Virus record (IMG/VR): IMGVR_UViG_3300043419_000448
Location: 1-64,000 of that record
DNA: 64,000 nucleotides
From: a virus
Strand: one strand, 5' to 3'
Positions 1 through 7,300 of the stretch are shown here, piece after piece. The notes under the pieces were generated by a model that was not told the DNA's origin, made no database searches, and worked only from the letters and a program-made list of their open reading frames with translations. The position numbers and the translations under genes were made by a program. Position 1 is the first letter of the stretch. Every line of letters begins with the position of its first letter.

Positions 1-165
1 TTTTGCAATACGGTGCAGTTCCCTATGCCCAGATAAAGTACCGTGGTCAGTGATGGCAATTGCTGGCATCCCTAACTCAACTGCACGGTCAACGTATTCT
101 TCTGGAGTAGCAATCCCATCAAATAATGAGAAGTGTGTATGGACATGTAAGCCGACGTAGTTCAT
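1..165 (-). CDS. dnaE: DNA polymerase III alpha subunit, N-terminal fragment (PHP domain)
   Basis: Only the first 55 codons are inside the window; the gene continues past the left edge. The peptide opens with the PHP-domain signature of bacterial C-family replicases: H7-V-H9-T-H11 followed by FSLFDG, then ITDHGTLSG with D40-H41. In the family the PHP domain binds metals and either proofreads or is structural, while the polymerase core lies further downstream and cannot be seen. The start codon lies one base beyond the stop of the ssDNA-binding protein gene, so the two are probably translationally coupled. The call rests on this short but highly diagnostic stretch. Confidence 0.88.
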   Translation of the reverse strand, partial: MNYVGLHVHTHFSLFDGIATPEEYVDRAVELGMPAIAITDHGTLSGHRELHRIAK

Positions 166-166
166 A

Positions 167-823
167 TTACCAATCAGCGTTGGTAGATGAAGTTACTGAA
201 GGGCCGTCAAAGCCCAAGTAAAACGCTTCTTGTTCAGCATATGGAATCTTTTTTAATGCTGACTCAAGTGGGTAAGGCTTAATGTCTCCCCAAGCAAATG
301 GCTCCTTGTCTGGAGCAGATGGAATAAGTGTGTAATTGGTTTCAGTTCCCTGACCATTACGCTTTAACTTCCATAGTACGTTTGAGATGCTTCCTGTTTC
401 AAGAGCATACTCACGAATTGTGTTGAATGAAGATTGCTTGCTGATACCCATTGACCAGATTGCAACATATGGCGCTTCGATACCATCATCAACTAGTACA
501 TTGCAATAGAAGCGAAGACGGCCACGCCATCCTGCCTTTGGATCTTTACGGTGCATTTCTTCTGCCCAGTCACGACCCTCTGTGTCCATTGTGTCTACAG
601 CCTTGCGCTTGTAGTCCTTTGGGTTTACGTGTTCCTTTACAACTAGTGCAAGTCCACGCTCTTCATTATAGTTTGCAGAATCTTCATCAAGTTCTTCAAT
701 GAAACGAATCTTAACTGATTGGCCGTCTGCAAGTTTTAGCCACTTGACCTTTGGTCCGTCATTTTCGTACTTTGGCTTGTCGAGCAGGGCATTAATGTTC
801 TTGAGTCCCTTTACTACGCTCAT
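167..823 (-). CDS. Probable single-stranded DNA-binding protein
   Basis: This protein of 218 residues has a start supported by a good Shine-Dalgarno (AAAGGAGA) 5 nt before the ATG. The sequence alternates basic and acidic patches and has a central beta-rich part (around residues 100-170, including RLRFYCNVLV) that would suit an OB fold, and a Ser/Thr/Asn-rich C-terminus. It lies between primase and the replicative DNA polymerase, the usual place for a phage ssDNA-binding protein that coats the template and contacts the replisome. There is no single diagnostic motif, so the assignment rests on context plus general resemblance to phage SSB-like proteins. A recombination mediator is the main alternative. 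Confidence 0.55.
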   Translation of the reverse strand: MSVVKGLKNINALLDKPKYENDGPKVKWLKLADGQSVKIRFIEELDEDSANYNEERGLALVVKEHVNPKDYKRKAVDTMDTEGRDWAEEMHRKDPKAGWRGRLRFYCNVLVDDGIEAPYVAIWSMGISKQSSFNTIREYALETGSISNVLWKLKRNGQGTETNYTLIPSAPDKEPFAWGDIKPYPLESALKKIPYAEQEAFYLGFDGPSVTSSTNADW

Positions 824-847
824 ATTATTTCTCCTTTGGTTGTTATA

Positions 848-1792
848 TTAGTTTAGCATAAGTGATATGGATTTGTCAAACTGGAACTCTAAATCTCTGA
901 GTTCTTCATCTGACATGTCTCCAATATCTTTATACTGATTTTTTAGTTTAATAACGGATACACGAGAAGAAAGTTTTTCAACTATTCTATCTTTCATGTT
1001 TCCTCCTGCTTCATCGTTATCTGCAACAACAATAATGTTATTGAAGTACTTCTGAAGCAATTCTATTTGTGTATTTGAAACGTTGGCACCAAGAGTAGCA
1101 ACCGCAGGCAAGCCTACTTGATCAAGCCTGATTGCATCAAATGATGACTCCACTACGTATACTCTATCAGATTTCTTGACTCTGTGCAAGTTAAATAGAG
1201 TCTTGCTCTTTGGAAGCCCTGGAGTATTCTTAAAGTCTTTTCCCTCAACAGATCTTCCAACAAAGCCAATAGGGATTCCATCTGGACTGTGGACTGGAAC
1301 TGTTACCATATCTTGCTTATCAGAATAACCTAAAGAGAATTTCATCCAAGACTCCATCTCTATGTGTCTTGACCTAAAATAATTCTTTGGTCTATCCATT
1401 GATACTAGGTTTCCGTATAGTCTTTTTAAAATGTTGGTATCAAATTGTTTAAACTCTTCTTCAACTATAAGACTTCTATTGATATCGTCAACTAGGTTAG
1501 TCAACTTTTCTTTAGACTTAATGTATCTTGCTGCCTCAAAGTATGTTCTTCCAGATGTATGCATCACTAATTCTATTAGGTCTGCAGTTTTCTGACAAGA
1601 GAAACAAAAGAACAATCCATTTAGTTTGTGAACTTCCCCTGCTGGGGTTCTATGGTTATTGTGAAATGGGCAAAAGATTAGATAGTTATCAGACAGGTCT
1701 GACTCTACCTCTATACCCGATCCTGTAAGGATTCTTTTGACTTGGTCTGCGGTATAAAGATTGGATTCGTTCCGTCTATACCTGCTATCCAT
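848..1792 (-). CDS. dnaG: DnaG-type DNA primase
   Basis: This protein of 314 residues synthesises RNA primers at the fork. The N-terminal zinc-binding module is complete (C41-x2-H44 and C63-x2-C66, a CHC2 finger). A core region follows, then a Toprim fold with the catalytic glutamate in VVESSFDA (about residue 212) and the acidic motif VADNDEAG (about 258). At 314 residues it is about half the length of bacterial DnaG and lacks an obvious helicase-binding C-terminal domain. The start overlaps the upstream gene by 82 nt but has a good ribosome site (AGAGGAAA) and no better downstream Met. It lies between helicase and SSB, forming a replication operon. Confidence 0.9.
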   Translation of the reverse strand: MDSRYRRNESNLYTADQVKRILTGSGIEVESDLSDNYLIFCPFHNNHRTPAGEVHKLNGLFFCFSCQKTADLIELVMHTSGRTYFEAARYIKSKEKLTNLVDDINRSLIVEEEFKQFDTNILKRLYGNLVSMDRPKNYFRSRHIEMESWMKFSLGYSDKQDMVTVPVHSPDGIPIGFVGRSVEGKDFKNTPGLPKSKTLFNLHRVKKSDRVYVVESSFDAIRLDQVGLPAVATLGANVSNTQIELLQKYFNNIIVVADNDEAGGNMKDRIVEKLSSRVSVIKLKNQYKDIGDMSDEELRDLEFQFDKSISLMLN

Positions 1793-2064
1793 TCACTTTT
1801 CCTCTTCCCTGCGTAGACTGACTGTATTGATAATTCAAATTCGTAAAAGTTCTTAACACTATTATATCTTATTGTGAAGTCTGGGTCAAGATCAATTCTT
1901 GGCACATATCCACTTAGTTTCATTTCTGATACTAATAATCTTATATATTCTATTTTAAGCCTGCCGATAACAGAATCATCATGAATGACTCCGCTAAGGT
2001 AAAACCTTTTTATGGGTTTATGATGGTAAAACGTAGGTGGCAAGTTCTCCTTATTTTTTGACAT
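1711..2064 (-). CDS. Hypothetical protein between helicase and primase
   Basis: This protein has 117 residues and I do not recognise its family. It is mixed in charge, with aromatic beta-like segments (SVKNFYEFELSIQSVY) and a basic patch (YAGKRKSEW). There is no membrane segment or cysteine cluster. A TATAAT lies five nt before the ATG and there is no Shine-Dalgarno, so it may start a leaderless message. Its last 82 nt overlap the primase gene in another frame, which implies tight co-expression with replication genes. A role as a replication accessory factor would be inference from position only. Confidence 0.7.
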   Translation of the reverse strand: MSKNKENLPPTFYHHKPIKRFYLSGVIHDDSVIGRLKIEYIRLLVSEMKLSGYVPRIDLDPDFTIRYNSVKNFYEFELSIQSVYAGKRKSEWIAGIDGTNPIFIPQTKSKESLQDRV

Positions 2065-2076
2065 ATCATATTATAA

Positions 2077-3297
2077 CTACTTATCTTCAAAGTCTTTATA
2101 CCTATAATATCCCTTATCAAAGTCACACTGGACTAAGAAGTCTCCCATGAACCCGTTACGGTTCTTTCGGAATGCACACTCAATGATATCACTGTTGGTC
2201 CCACGGCCCAAGGCAAGGACCCAGTCAGCATCGTAAGCAATCTGTCTAGACCATGCTGTTTGACCCAGCGTAGGTACCGTAGAGAGGTCGTTAACGTCAT
2301 CTGGTGTCGCTGATGAGATAGCAATAATAGGCACCTCTTCACCAATAGCCATGAGTTTAAGTTCTCGTGAAAGGTTCTTCATTCGTACCGTTTCATTGTC
2401 TGACTTCTGATTAGGAGCCATCAACTGTAGGTAGTCTACGATTACAAAGTCTGGCTTGTACTGATCAATCTTTCCACGAAGAACAGAAGGGTTGATCTCT
2501 CCACCACTATCATTTGATATGATGTGAAACTCTGGCTTACCCTGAAGGTTCTTTGCATGCCAGTCTTTCAGCATATCTATCTCAATTTCACCATTACTAA
2601 TTTTACGGTGTGACCAACGACCTTCACCCATAATTGTAAATACACGATTTCGAACTTCTGTCTCACTCATTTCAAGCGAGATTACCATTGGACTCTTGCC
2701 CTGCTTCCAAGCCTGGACTGCAAAGTATAGAGCAAGCCAAGACTTTCCAATTCCTGGATATGCAAGAAAAACTCCAAGTTGTCCTGGCATAATTCCAGAT
2801 GGTAGGTAGTTATCAAATCCTGGCAAACCTGTTTTGATTCCAGACAAACCAAGTGACTGCTGGACCTTAACATTTTCAAAATAAGCAATTGCAGATTCAA
2901 GATCTGTTACATCAATATCACGAATCGCAGAAGTGTTCTTCTTTAGTTCTGATGTCTTTGTAATAAGATCATTTAAAGCAACTGTTCCCTGATTATTTTG
3001 GACATTGCTTGCTGCTGATCTTAGGATATCTTTTAGGCTGTCATTTAGATACTCTCCTTGCAGTTCTTCAAGGTGATGCTTAGTTGCACCAACATTTGGA
3101 ACTGGCTCAAAATCTCTAAACTTTTCTGTAACTAATTCTGCTGGCGGAAGACTTGCATTATTTTCAAAGTATAGACGAATGAATTGCCAAATGTCTCCAT
3201 GAGTTCTAAGAAGGTTATCCATGTTAGCCTGTAGCAAAACATGCATCTGCTTATCTTGAAGTACTGCCGTAATCAACTTTGACTCTGTACTATTCAC
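2077..3297 (-). CDS. dnaB: DnaB-like replicative DNA helicase (SF4)
   Basis: This protein of 406 residues unwinds DNA at the phage fork and recruits primase. An N-terminal helical domain is followed by the RecA-like ATPase: Walker A AYPGIGKSW at about residue 182, a MVISLEMSE-type motif after it, Walker B FVIVDYLQLM at about 288, and a late basic segment FRKNRNG that should carry the arginine finger. The length is slightly short of bacterial DnaB. The start overlaps the preceding small gene by 8 nt, showing translational coupling. Primase, SSB and polymerase III follow on the same strand. Confidence 0.9.
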   Translation of the reverse strand: MNSTESKLITAVLQDKQMHVLLQANMDNLLRTHGDIWQFIRLYFENNASLPPAELVTEKFRDFEPVPNVGATKHHLEELQGEYLNDSLKDILRSAASNVQNNQGTVALNDLITKTSELKKNTSAIRDIDVTDLESAIAYFENVKVQQSLGLSGIKTGLPGFDNYLPSGIMPGQLGVFLAYPGIGKSWLALYFAVQAWKQGKSPMVISLEMSETEVRNRVFTIMGEGRWSHRKISNGEIEIDMLKDWHAKNLQGKPEFHIISNDSGGEINPSVLRGKIDQYKPDFVIVDYLQLMAPNQKSDNETVRMKNLSRELKLMAIGEEVPIIAISSATPDDVNDLSTVPTLGQTAWSRQIAYDADWVLALGRGTNSDIIECAFRKNRNGFMGDFLVQCDFDKGYYRYKDFEDK

Positions 3298-3598
3298 TTA
3301 GCCACTCCCTTGCCATTCGTCTGCGTTCTTCTCTTTCTGCGCTATCTTTTATTTTATCTCTTTGTGCCTGTAATATTTTTTCTGCATTGTATGCAAAGTA
3401 ATTCCAAGATGGACTCTCTGCGACTGAAAAGTAATACTCAAGTATATCGTAACATCCTGGTAAAGTGTAGGACTCAACTAGGGCATCTGAAGCCCATTGC
3501 TCTACATTTAAATTAAGGGATGGCTTTGATTCGTACCTTGCGGTATGATACTTGCTGTATCTTGAAAGCAAAGCCATACGGTCTTTGCGTTCAGCCAT
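3290..3598 (-). CDS. Small protein upstream of and coupled to the helicase; possible loader
   Basis: This protein of 102 residues is rich in Arg and Glu, has a helical C-terminus (AEREERRRMAREW) and an N-terminal basic start. Its stop codon overlaps the helicase start by 8 nt, and its start adjoins the gene before it at the same base. No family motif is recognised. A small helical protein immediately before a DnaB-like helicase could be a helicase loader or a primosome adaptor, but this is only positional inference; there is no Walker motif, so it is not a DnaC/DnaI-type ATPase. Confidence 0.7.
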   Translation of the reverse strand: MAERKDRMALLSRYSKYHTARYESKPSLNLNVEQWASDALVESYTLPGCYDILEYYFSVAESPSWNYFAYNAEKILQAQRDKIKDSAEREERRRMAREWLSE

Positions 3599-3858
3599 TA
3601 TGCTTCGGCAGCCTCTTCTTGTGCTTCCTTGATCTTGTCTGTAAGTTTATCTTCAACAAACTTGTAGACACGCTCAAAAGCCTGATCGATGTTCTCTCCA
3701 TTGCGCTTTGCATCAACAACACCAAGGTCTAGTCGTAGTGACTGAAAGTTGCCAAGGTTTAGTGTGTATCCAAGTGTTACAGATACCTTTGTCTCTTCGT
3801 TTTCCATTTTATACCCTTCGTTAAATAGATTCATTCCAGATTGGAATAAATCGCCCAT
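3598..3858 (-). CDS. Conserved small phage protein of unknown function
   Basis: I prefer the ATG at 3858, which gives 86 residues, because it has a strong ribosome site (TAGGAGAA) and follows a TGGTATACT promoter box at 3879-3887. A second ATG at 3807 with GAAGGG before it would give a protein of 69 residues starting MENEETKVSV. The core pattern VTLGYTLNLGNFQSLRLDLG followed by an acidic helical tail is of a kind I recall from many phage replication regions, without known function. The tail (KEAQEEAAEA) is strongly acidic. It may act with the replication proteins encoded just downstream. Confidence 0.75.
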   Translation of the reverse strand: MGDLFQSGMNLFNEGYKMENEETKVSVTLGYTLNLGNFQSLRLDLGVVDAKRNGENIDQAFERVYKFVEDKLTDKIKEAQEEAAEA

Positions 3859-4363
3859 CTTCTGTTCTCCTATATGTAAGTATACCATCGCCCATTCTTC
3901 GTGTCAACTCTTGCTTGCTGGGCGTAATATCATTAGTAATTAACTTATCTTTTCTTGGTCTACCAATATGGTATGAAGCAAGTATATCACGTATCTCTCT
4001 TACTTGCGATTCAGAGTAGTATGATCTTACCTGAAACCCTCTAGCCCCACCCTTTTGCGATCCCGTTGGAAATGGGATGACTCCCCGCTTCATTAAGTCT
4101 GGCATATATTTCTTATGACGATTAACTAATTCAGCAGTCTGGCCAACTGTATATGCTCGTTCTCTTTTATTTTTAAATTCATTAATTAAACAACTTTCGA
4201 TTTGATCTTTTGTAATATTATAAACAGACATTATCCCATTAGAATGATTATAGTGATGTATTCTAACAAGGTCTCCATTTAGAAACCAAACTTTTTTGTT
4301 ACCTGGTATTACAGGTGACTCATTGTATTTTTCGCTCTCAATAGTTCCTTTTTTAGTAACCAT
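3821..4363 (-). CDS. MerR/excisionase-like DNA-binding protein
   Basis: This protein has 180 residues and a clear ribosome site (GGAGGG just before the ATG). The middle (about residues 70-125) reads as a winged helix-turn-helix of the MerR/Xis kind: AYTVGQTAELVNRHKKYM, then a wing with GVIPFP and GARGFQVRSYYSESQV. Such proteins bind DNA sequence-specifically and regulate transcription or recombination. Its N-terminal third is unlike known regulators. The first 55 nt overlap the zinc-ribbon gene upstream. It might control early transcription of the replication block, whose own promoter begins inside its 3' end, but the target is not visible. Confidence 0.65.
   Translation of the reverse strand: MVTKKGTIESEKYNESPVIPGNKKVWFLNGDLVRIHHYNHSNGIMSVYNITKDQIESCLINEFKNKRERAYTVGQTAELVNRHKKYMPDLMKRGVIPFPTGSQKGGARGFQVRSYYSESQVREIRDILASYHIGRPRKDKLITNDITPSKQELTRRMGDGILTYRRTEDGRFIPIWNESI
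3879..3887 (-). promoter_or_regulatory. Extended -10 promoter TGGTATACT
   Basis: The minus strand reads TGGTATACT and is followed about 20 nt later by the ATG at 3858, with a Shine-Dalgarno between. The same nonamer or TGGTATAAT recurs before many genes in this window. It lies inside the 3' end of the MerR-like gene. No good -35 hexamer is seen, as expected for an extended -10 type. Confidence 0.55.
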
Positions 4364-4500
4364 TGTCCCTCCAAAGTGTGGCTAGGCGGATGGAAAAAAA
4401 ATCTTGAACCGCATGTCATACAATATACTTCTAGATGATTAATCTCAGTATACTGTCTATCTACAAATAATCTTCCTTTGCATTTATTACATGTCATCAT
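4309..4500 (-). CDS. Small zinc-ribbon protein
   Basis: This protein of 62-63 residues has two CxxC knuckles: CNKCKGRLF near the N-terminus and CMTCGSRF about 25 residues later, the spacing of a zinc ribbon. Two consecutive ATG codons open it; the first overlaps the previous stop as TAATG. The 3' end overlaps the MerR-like gene by 55 nt. Zinc ribbons of this size commonly bind nucleic acid or act as protein adaptors; nothing here distinguishes these roles. Confidence 0.65.
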   Translation of the reverse strand: MMTCNKCKGRLFVDRQYTEINHLEVYCMTCGSRFFFHPPSHTLEGQWLLKKELLRAKNTMSHL

Positions 4501-4943
4501 TAGTTTGGTATTCCAACTATGATGATGTTAATTCCAATAGTAGTATCTCCACCACTATTAAATTTAACCGTTCCTTCTAGTCTTGAAGTTGATATGCTAT
4601 TGATAGTTACAGAAACATCTTTTCCAGCATCTGTATTTCCAATGTTAATTGGTGTTGCTGTAACTACTGGGGCAAACTTAAAGTCTGTTCCAAAATCATA
4701 GAAGAATGGCTCTGTAGATCCTGCTGTTTTTGTTACGCTTGTTGTTACCTGCTTATACCCTCCGATTACACGAGCCTCTGATATCTTTACGCTTTGCTTT
4801 CCAGATACTGGTGTGTCGACTGTGACATACTTGTTTGTTGATGTAGATACCTGAGAAGATAGATCATTAATAGCCTTAACAATCTGATAAATATATGTTA
4901 CATCAAGGGGTTGCCCACGCTCTGGTACAGGTAATATTGCCAT
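4500..4943 (-). CDS. Probable virion/tail-tip protein
   Basis: This protein of 147 residues is rich in Thr, Ser, Val and Ile with alternating beta-strand patterns. An N-terminal stretch (PLDVTYIYQIVKAINDL) could form a trimerising helix before the beta domain, a common layout in phage receptor-binding or short fibre proteins. It ends the tail gene block. A TATAAT box six nt before the ATG and no Shine-Dalgarno suggest a leaderless message. No family is recognised. Confidence 0.65.
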   Translation of the reverse strand: MAILPVPERGQPLDVTYIYQIVKAINDLSSQVSTSTNKYVTVDTPVSGKQSVKISEARVIGGYKQVTTSVTKTAGSTEPFFYDFGTDFKFAPVVTATPINIGNTDAGKDVSVTINSISTSRLEGTVKFNSGGDTTIGINIIIVGIPN

Positions 4944-4949
4944 ACTACA

Positions 4950-4958
4950 ATTATACCA
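4950..4958 (-). promoter_or_regulatory. TGGTATAAT box, leaderless start
   Basis: TGGTATAAT on the minus strand ends six nt before the ATG at 4943, which lacks a Shine-Dalgarno sequence. A transcript starting about seven nt after the -10 box would begin at the start codon. The box overlaps the stop of the gene upstream. Confidence 0.6.
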
Positions 4959-5388
4959 GAGACCTAGTTGAGGATTCGAACACTTTAAGTGCTGTGCTAA
5001 TTGCTGGCTTTATAGATGCTAATTGGACTATCACTTTAACAGATTGAGGACTTCCAGTCTTCAAAAATGAAAAACTTGTTCCTGTTGTTATACCAATATG
5101 TACTGGCTCTGCAGAGTCATACTTGGCAAAAATATCATACTTCGTTTGCTCTGTTGGATTGGATGAGTTAGACCAGTTAACAAATATTGTATTTCCAACT
5201 ACCTCTATATCACCTGGCAGTTCTTTTACTGTTTGTGAATCTACCACTAAAAAAATTTGAGACCACGCTGACTTTCTATTTTTATCTTCAGCAACCATTC
5301 TGAATCGCACAACTCTTCCGTTGTCTTGTGTTACCTTGCCTAGTAATTCTTTTTTAATTACAACATTTTTAATTCCTGGATCTGCCAT
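4951..5388 (-). CDS. Minor tail protein, fibronectin-III-like
   Basis: This protein of 145 residues has short beta strands typical of an Fn3-like fold (VRFRMVAEDKNRKSAWSQIF, NTIFVNWSNS, KYDIFAKYD). Fn3-like modules are common on phage tail tips, where they bind surfaces or space other domains. The start adjoins the stop of the upstream tail gene at the same base, so it is cotranslated with the tail-tip operon. No catalytic motif is present. Confidence 0.6.
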   Translation of the reverse strand: MADPGIKNVVIKKELLGKVTQDNGRVVRFRMVAEDKNRKSAWSQIFLVVDSQTVKELPGDIEVVGNTIFVNWSNSSNPTEQTKYDIFAKYDSAEPVHIGITTGTSFSFLKTGSPQSVKVIVQLASIKPAISTALKVFESSTRSLV

Positions 5389-6755
5389 CAGAGCACATCC
5401 AATGCAAACCTGAACTCAATATAGTTTGTGGTGTTTGCTGATTTAATAACTGTTTTTGCTTGTGGTGTTCTCATTACTGAGTATCCAGTTAATCCATATA
5501 TAGAATTTGTTGATGTAACATTTTCAAGTCTAAAACCATCAAGACAAACATAAAAATCTTCTGTTGGCTCTGTGCTTCCATCTTTGACAACAGATGCGTA
5601 GATTCTTACAGTGTTGATCTCTGACCAAGAGAAGTCAGAACTCTTCTGCAACTCTTGAAGTTGTTTTGATACTACAAAGTATCTATTAGTTGCAAAGTTA
5701 TTATTTGTATCATCAACAACTGCTTCAAAGATTGCCCATTTTCCATTTTTAAAAGTTCCTGTTGAGGAAAACTCAACAATAATCCTAACAGACTTTGGCT
5801 GAGTTACTGAGTCTCCAATTCTGTTTACAACAGAAAATGCAAGTCTTAACTCGTCTGTTGGAGAGTTCTTGCTAAAGTCAACGGATGTATCACTTAGTTG
5901 TATAAAATTTGAAGGCTTGTTTGTTGCTATGTTTACTGCGTCAAGGTGCCCATTAGAATCTATAGATATTTTAGAATTGTTTCCAGATATAGCAAATATG
6001 TTATTTAAGAATCTGCATCGTTCATATCTATTAACTCTATTTGAGTTTGTAAAAATTTTGTTATCTGCGTTTGTTTGAAACACTGGATATACTTGACTAA
6101 TTATATTTGTCTCTACATCGTTAATCAAATATCCAGATGAAGAAAATGTTCCAGTCACTGCTGCTGGAGCGGTAACGGTAAATGTTGTTGAGGTAGGAGT
6201 TGTGGCAATTGCTATATCAGACAAGTTAAATACAGATGGGGATACACCTGAAATAGATATTCTAGTTCCAGAAGCAAGACCATACGCTGCATCAGTTGTG
6301 TATGTAATCGTAGTTCCAGAAGCAACTGCATTTGTTATTTTTACTACACGATCATCTAGAGGCTCATAGATTGATGGAATTTCTGCTCCTTGAGAAGAAT
6401 ATTTCCATGCCTCTGAATCAGAAAAAGAGTAGACAGTCTTACTGTCAAATGATCCTGCTGAAGGATTCGATGCACCAGAGAATAAACCAACCTCTGTAAT
6501 CTCATATCTTTCTTGTGTAGGGAGTTCTGCTGTTAATACAATCTTTGACACTCCAGATTCATCTACAAATCCCCTTGAAATAATTGGGACACGAAACATT
6601 TCAAAGTCAAGTGATTGCTTATCTGAGTAGTCAACTGCTGCACTGTCTACTGCAACAGGCTTAGGTCCACAGCCTACTGCAATATGGGAGGCATAAGATG
6701 CTGTTTGTCCTACCAGGTATTTGGCAAGAATATTTTTGCCTGTATTAGTTATCAT
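5388..6755 (-). CDS. Minor tail / baseplate-type protein
   Basis: This protein has 455 residues. The first 120 (ITNTGKNILAKYLVG, then ERYEITEVGLFSG) resemble the N-terminal region of phage tail-tip and tail-collar proteins that attach fibres. Residues about 135-200 contain a beta module with VASGTTITYTT and GVSPSVFNLS, the kind of repeat found in tail adhesins. The C-terminal half is a beta-sandwich-like region that may be a carbohydrate-binding or jelly-roll domain. It lies in the tail-tip operon with end-to-start overlaps on both sides. The exact role is inferred. Confidence 0.65.
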   Translation of the reverse strand: MITNTGKNILAKYLVGQTASYASHIAVGCGPKPVAVDSAAVDYSDKQSLDFEMFRVPIISRGFVDESGVSKIVLTAELPTQERYEITEVGLFSGASNPSAGSFDSKTVYSFSDSEAWKYSSQGAEIPSIYEPLDDRVVKITNAVASGTTITYTTDAAYGLASGTRISISGVSPSVFNLSDIAIATTPTSTTFTVTAPAAVTGTFSSSGYLINDVETNIISQVYPVFQTNADNKIFTNSNRVNRYERCRFLNNIFAISGNNSKISIDSNGHLDAVNIATNKPSNFIQLSDTSVDFSKNSPTDELRLAFSVVNRIGDSVTQPKSVRIIVEFSSTGTFKNGKWAIFEAVVDDTNNNFATNRYFVVSKQLQELQKSSDFSWSEINTVRIYASVVKDGSTEPTEDFYVCLDGFRLENVTSTNSIYGLTGYSVMRTPQAKTVIKSANTTNYIEFRFALDVL

Positions 6756-7300
6756 TAATTTCCTCCACTATATATTGTATCATCAAAAACTTCTCCACTT
6801 GTCAATATCTGAACCTCTGCCTGTTCGCCTTCTTTTACATTTATAAGATTAATTATTAAGTCTCCACTAATTGGATCAATATATACTGACTTGCAGTTTG
6901 GCACCTTTGTCCACTTAGTCTTGTCTGGCTCCCCCGCTTTTTCAATAAGGTCATACCCATTACCACACACTGGGAGCCTGTCTAATATAGAAATAGGGAG
7001 TGACTTAAAATATGAGTCTGAAGACTGTAGTCTTAAAATATTGTTTGGGTTATATTGCAAATACAAATCAGTTAAATTTTTAATAGGGTTATAAACTACC
7101 TTTTGTCCATTTACTAAGTCATGTCTAGATATAGTTGCTAGTTCCTGACCTCCTATATCTTCAAATATAAGATCAGTCATTATCTCAATAGACATGACCT
7201 CATCACCCTTAATAATAAGATCTGGTGTTGCAATTTTTACGCTATTATTAGTTGACGAAGACTGTGGGTCTGGAAGATTTGCTGTTGCACTTGTTGACAT
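6755..7300 (-). CDS. Tail-tip associated protein, unknown family
   Basis: This protein has 181 residues, with a Ser/Thr/Asn-rich leader of about 20 residues followed by a compact domain containing two cysteines (LPVCGNGYD and VPNCKSVYID). It shares single-base stop/start junctions with the neighbouring tail genes, so it is part of the same translational unit. No enzymatic motif is seen. A structural role at the tail tip is inferred from position. Confidence 0.6.
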   Translation of the reverse strand: MSTSATANLPDPQSSSTNNSVKIATPDLIIKGDEVMSIEIMTDLIFEDIGGQELATISRHDLVNGQKVVYNPIKNLTDLYLQYNPNNILRLQSSDSYFKSLPISILDRLPVCGNGYDLIEKAGEPDKTKWTKVPNCKSVYIDPISGDLIINLINVKEGEQAEVQILTSGEVFDDTIYSGGN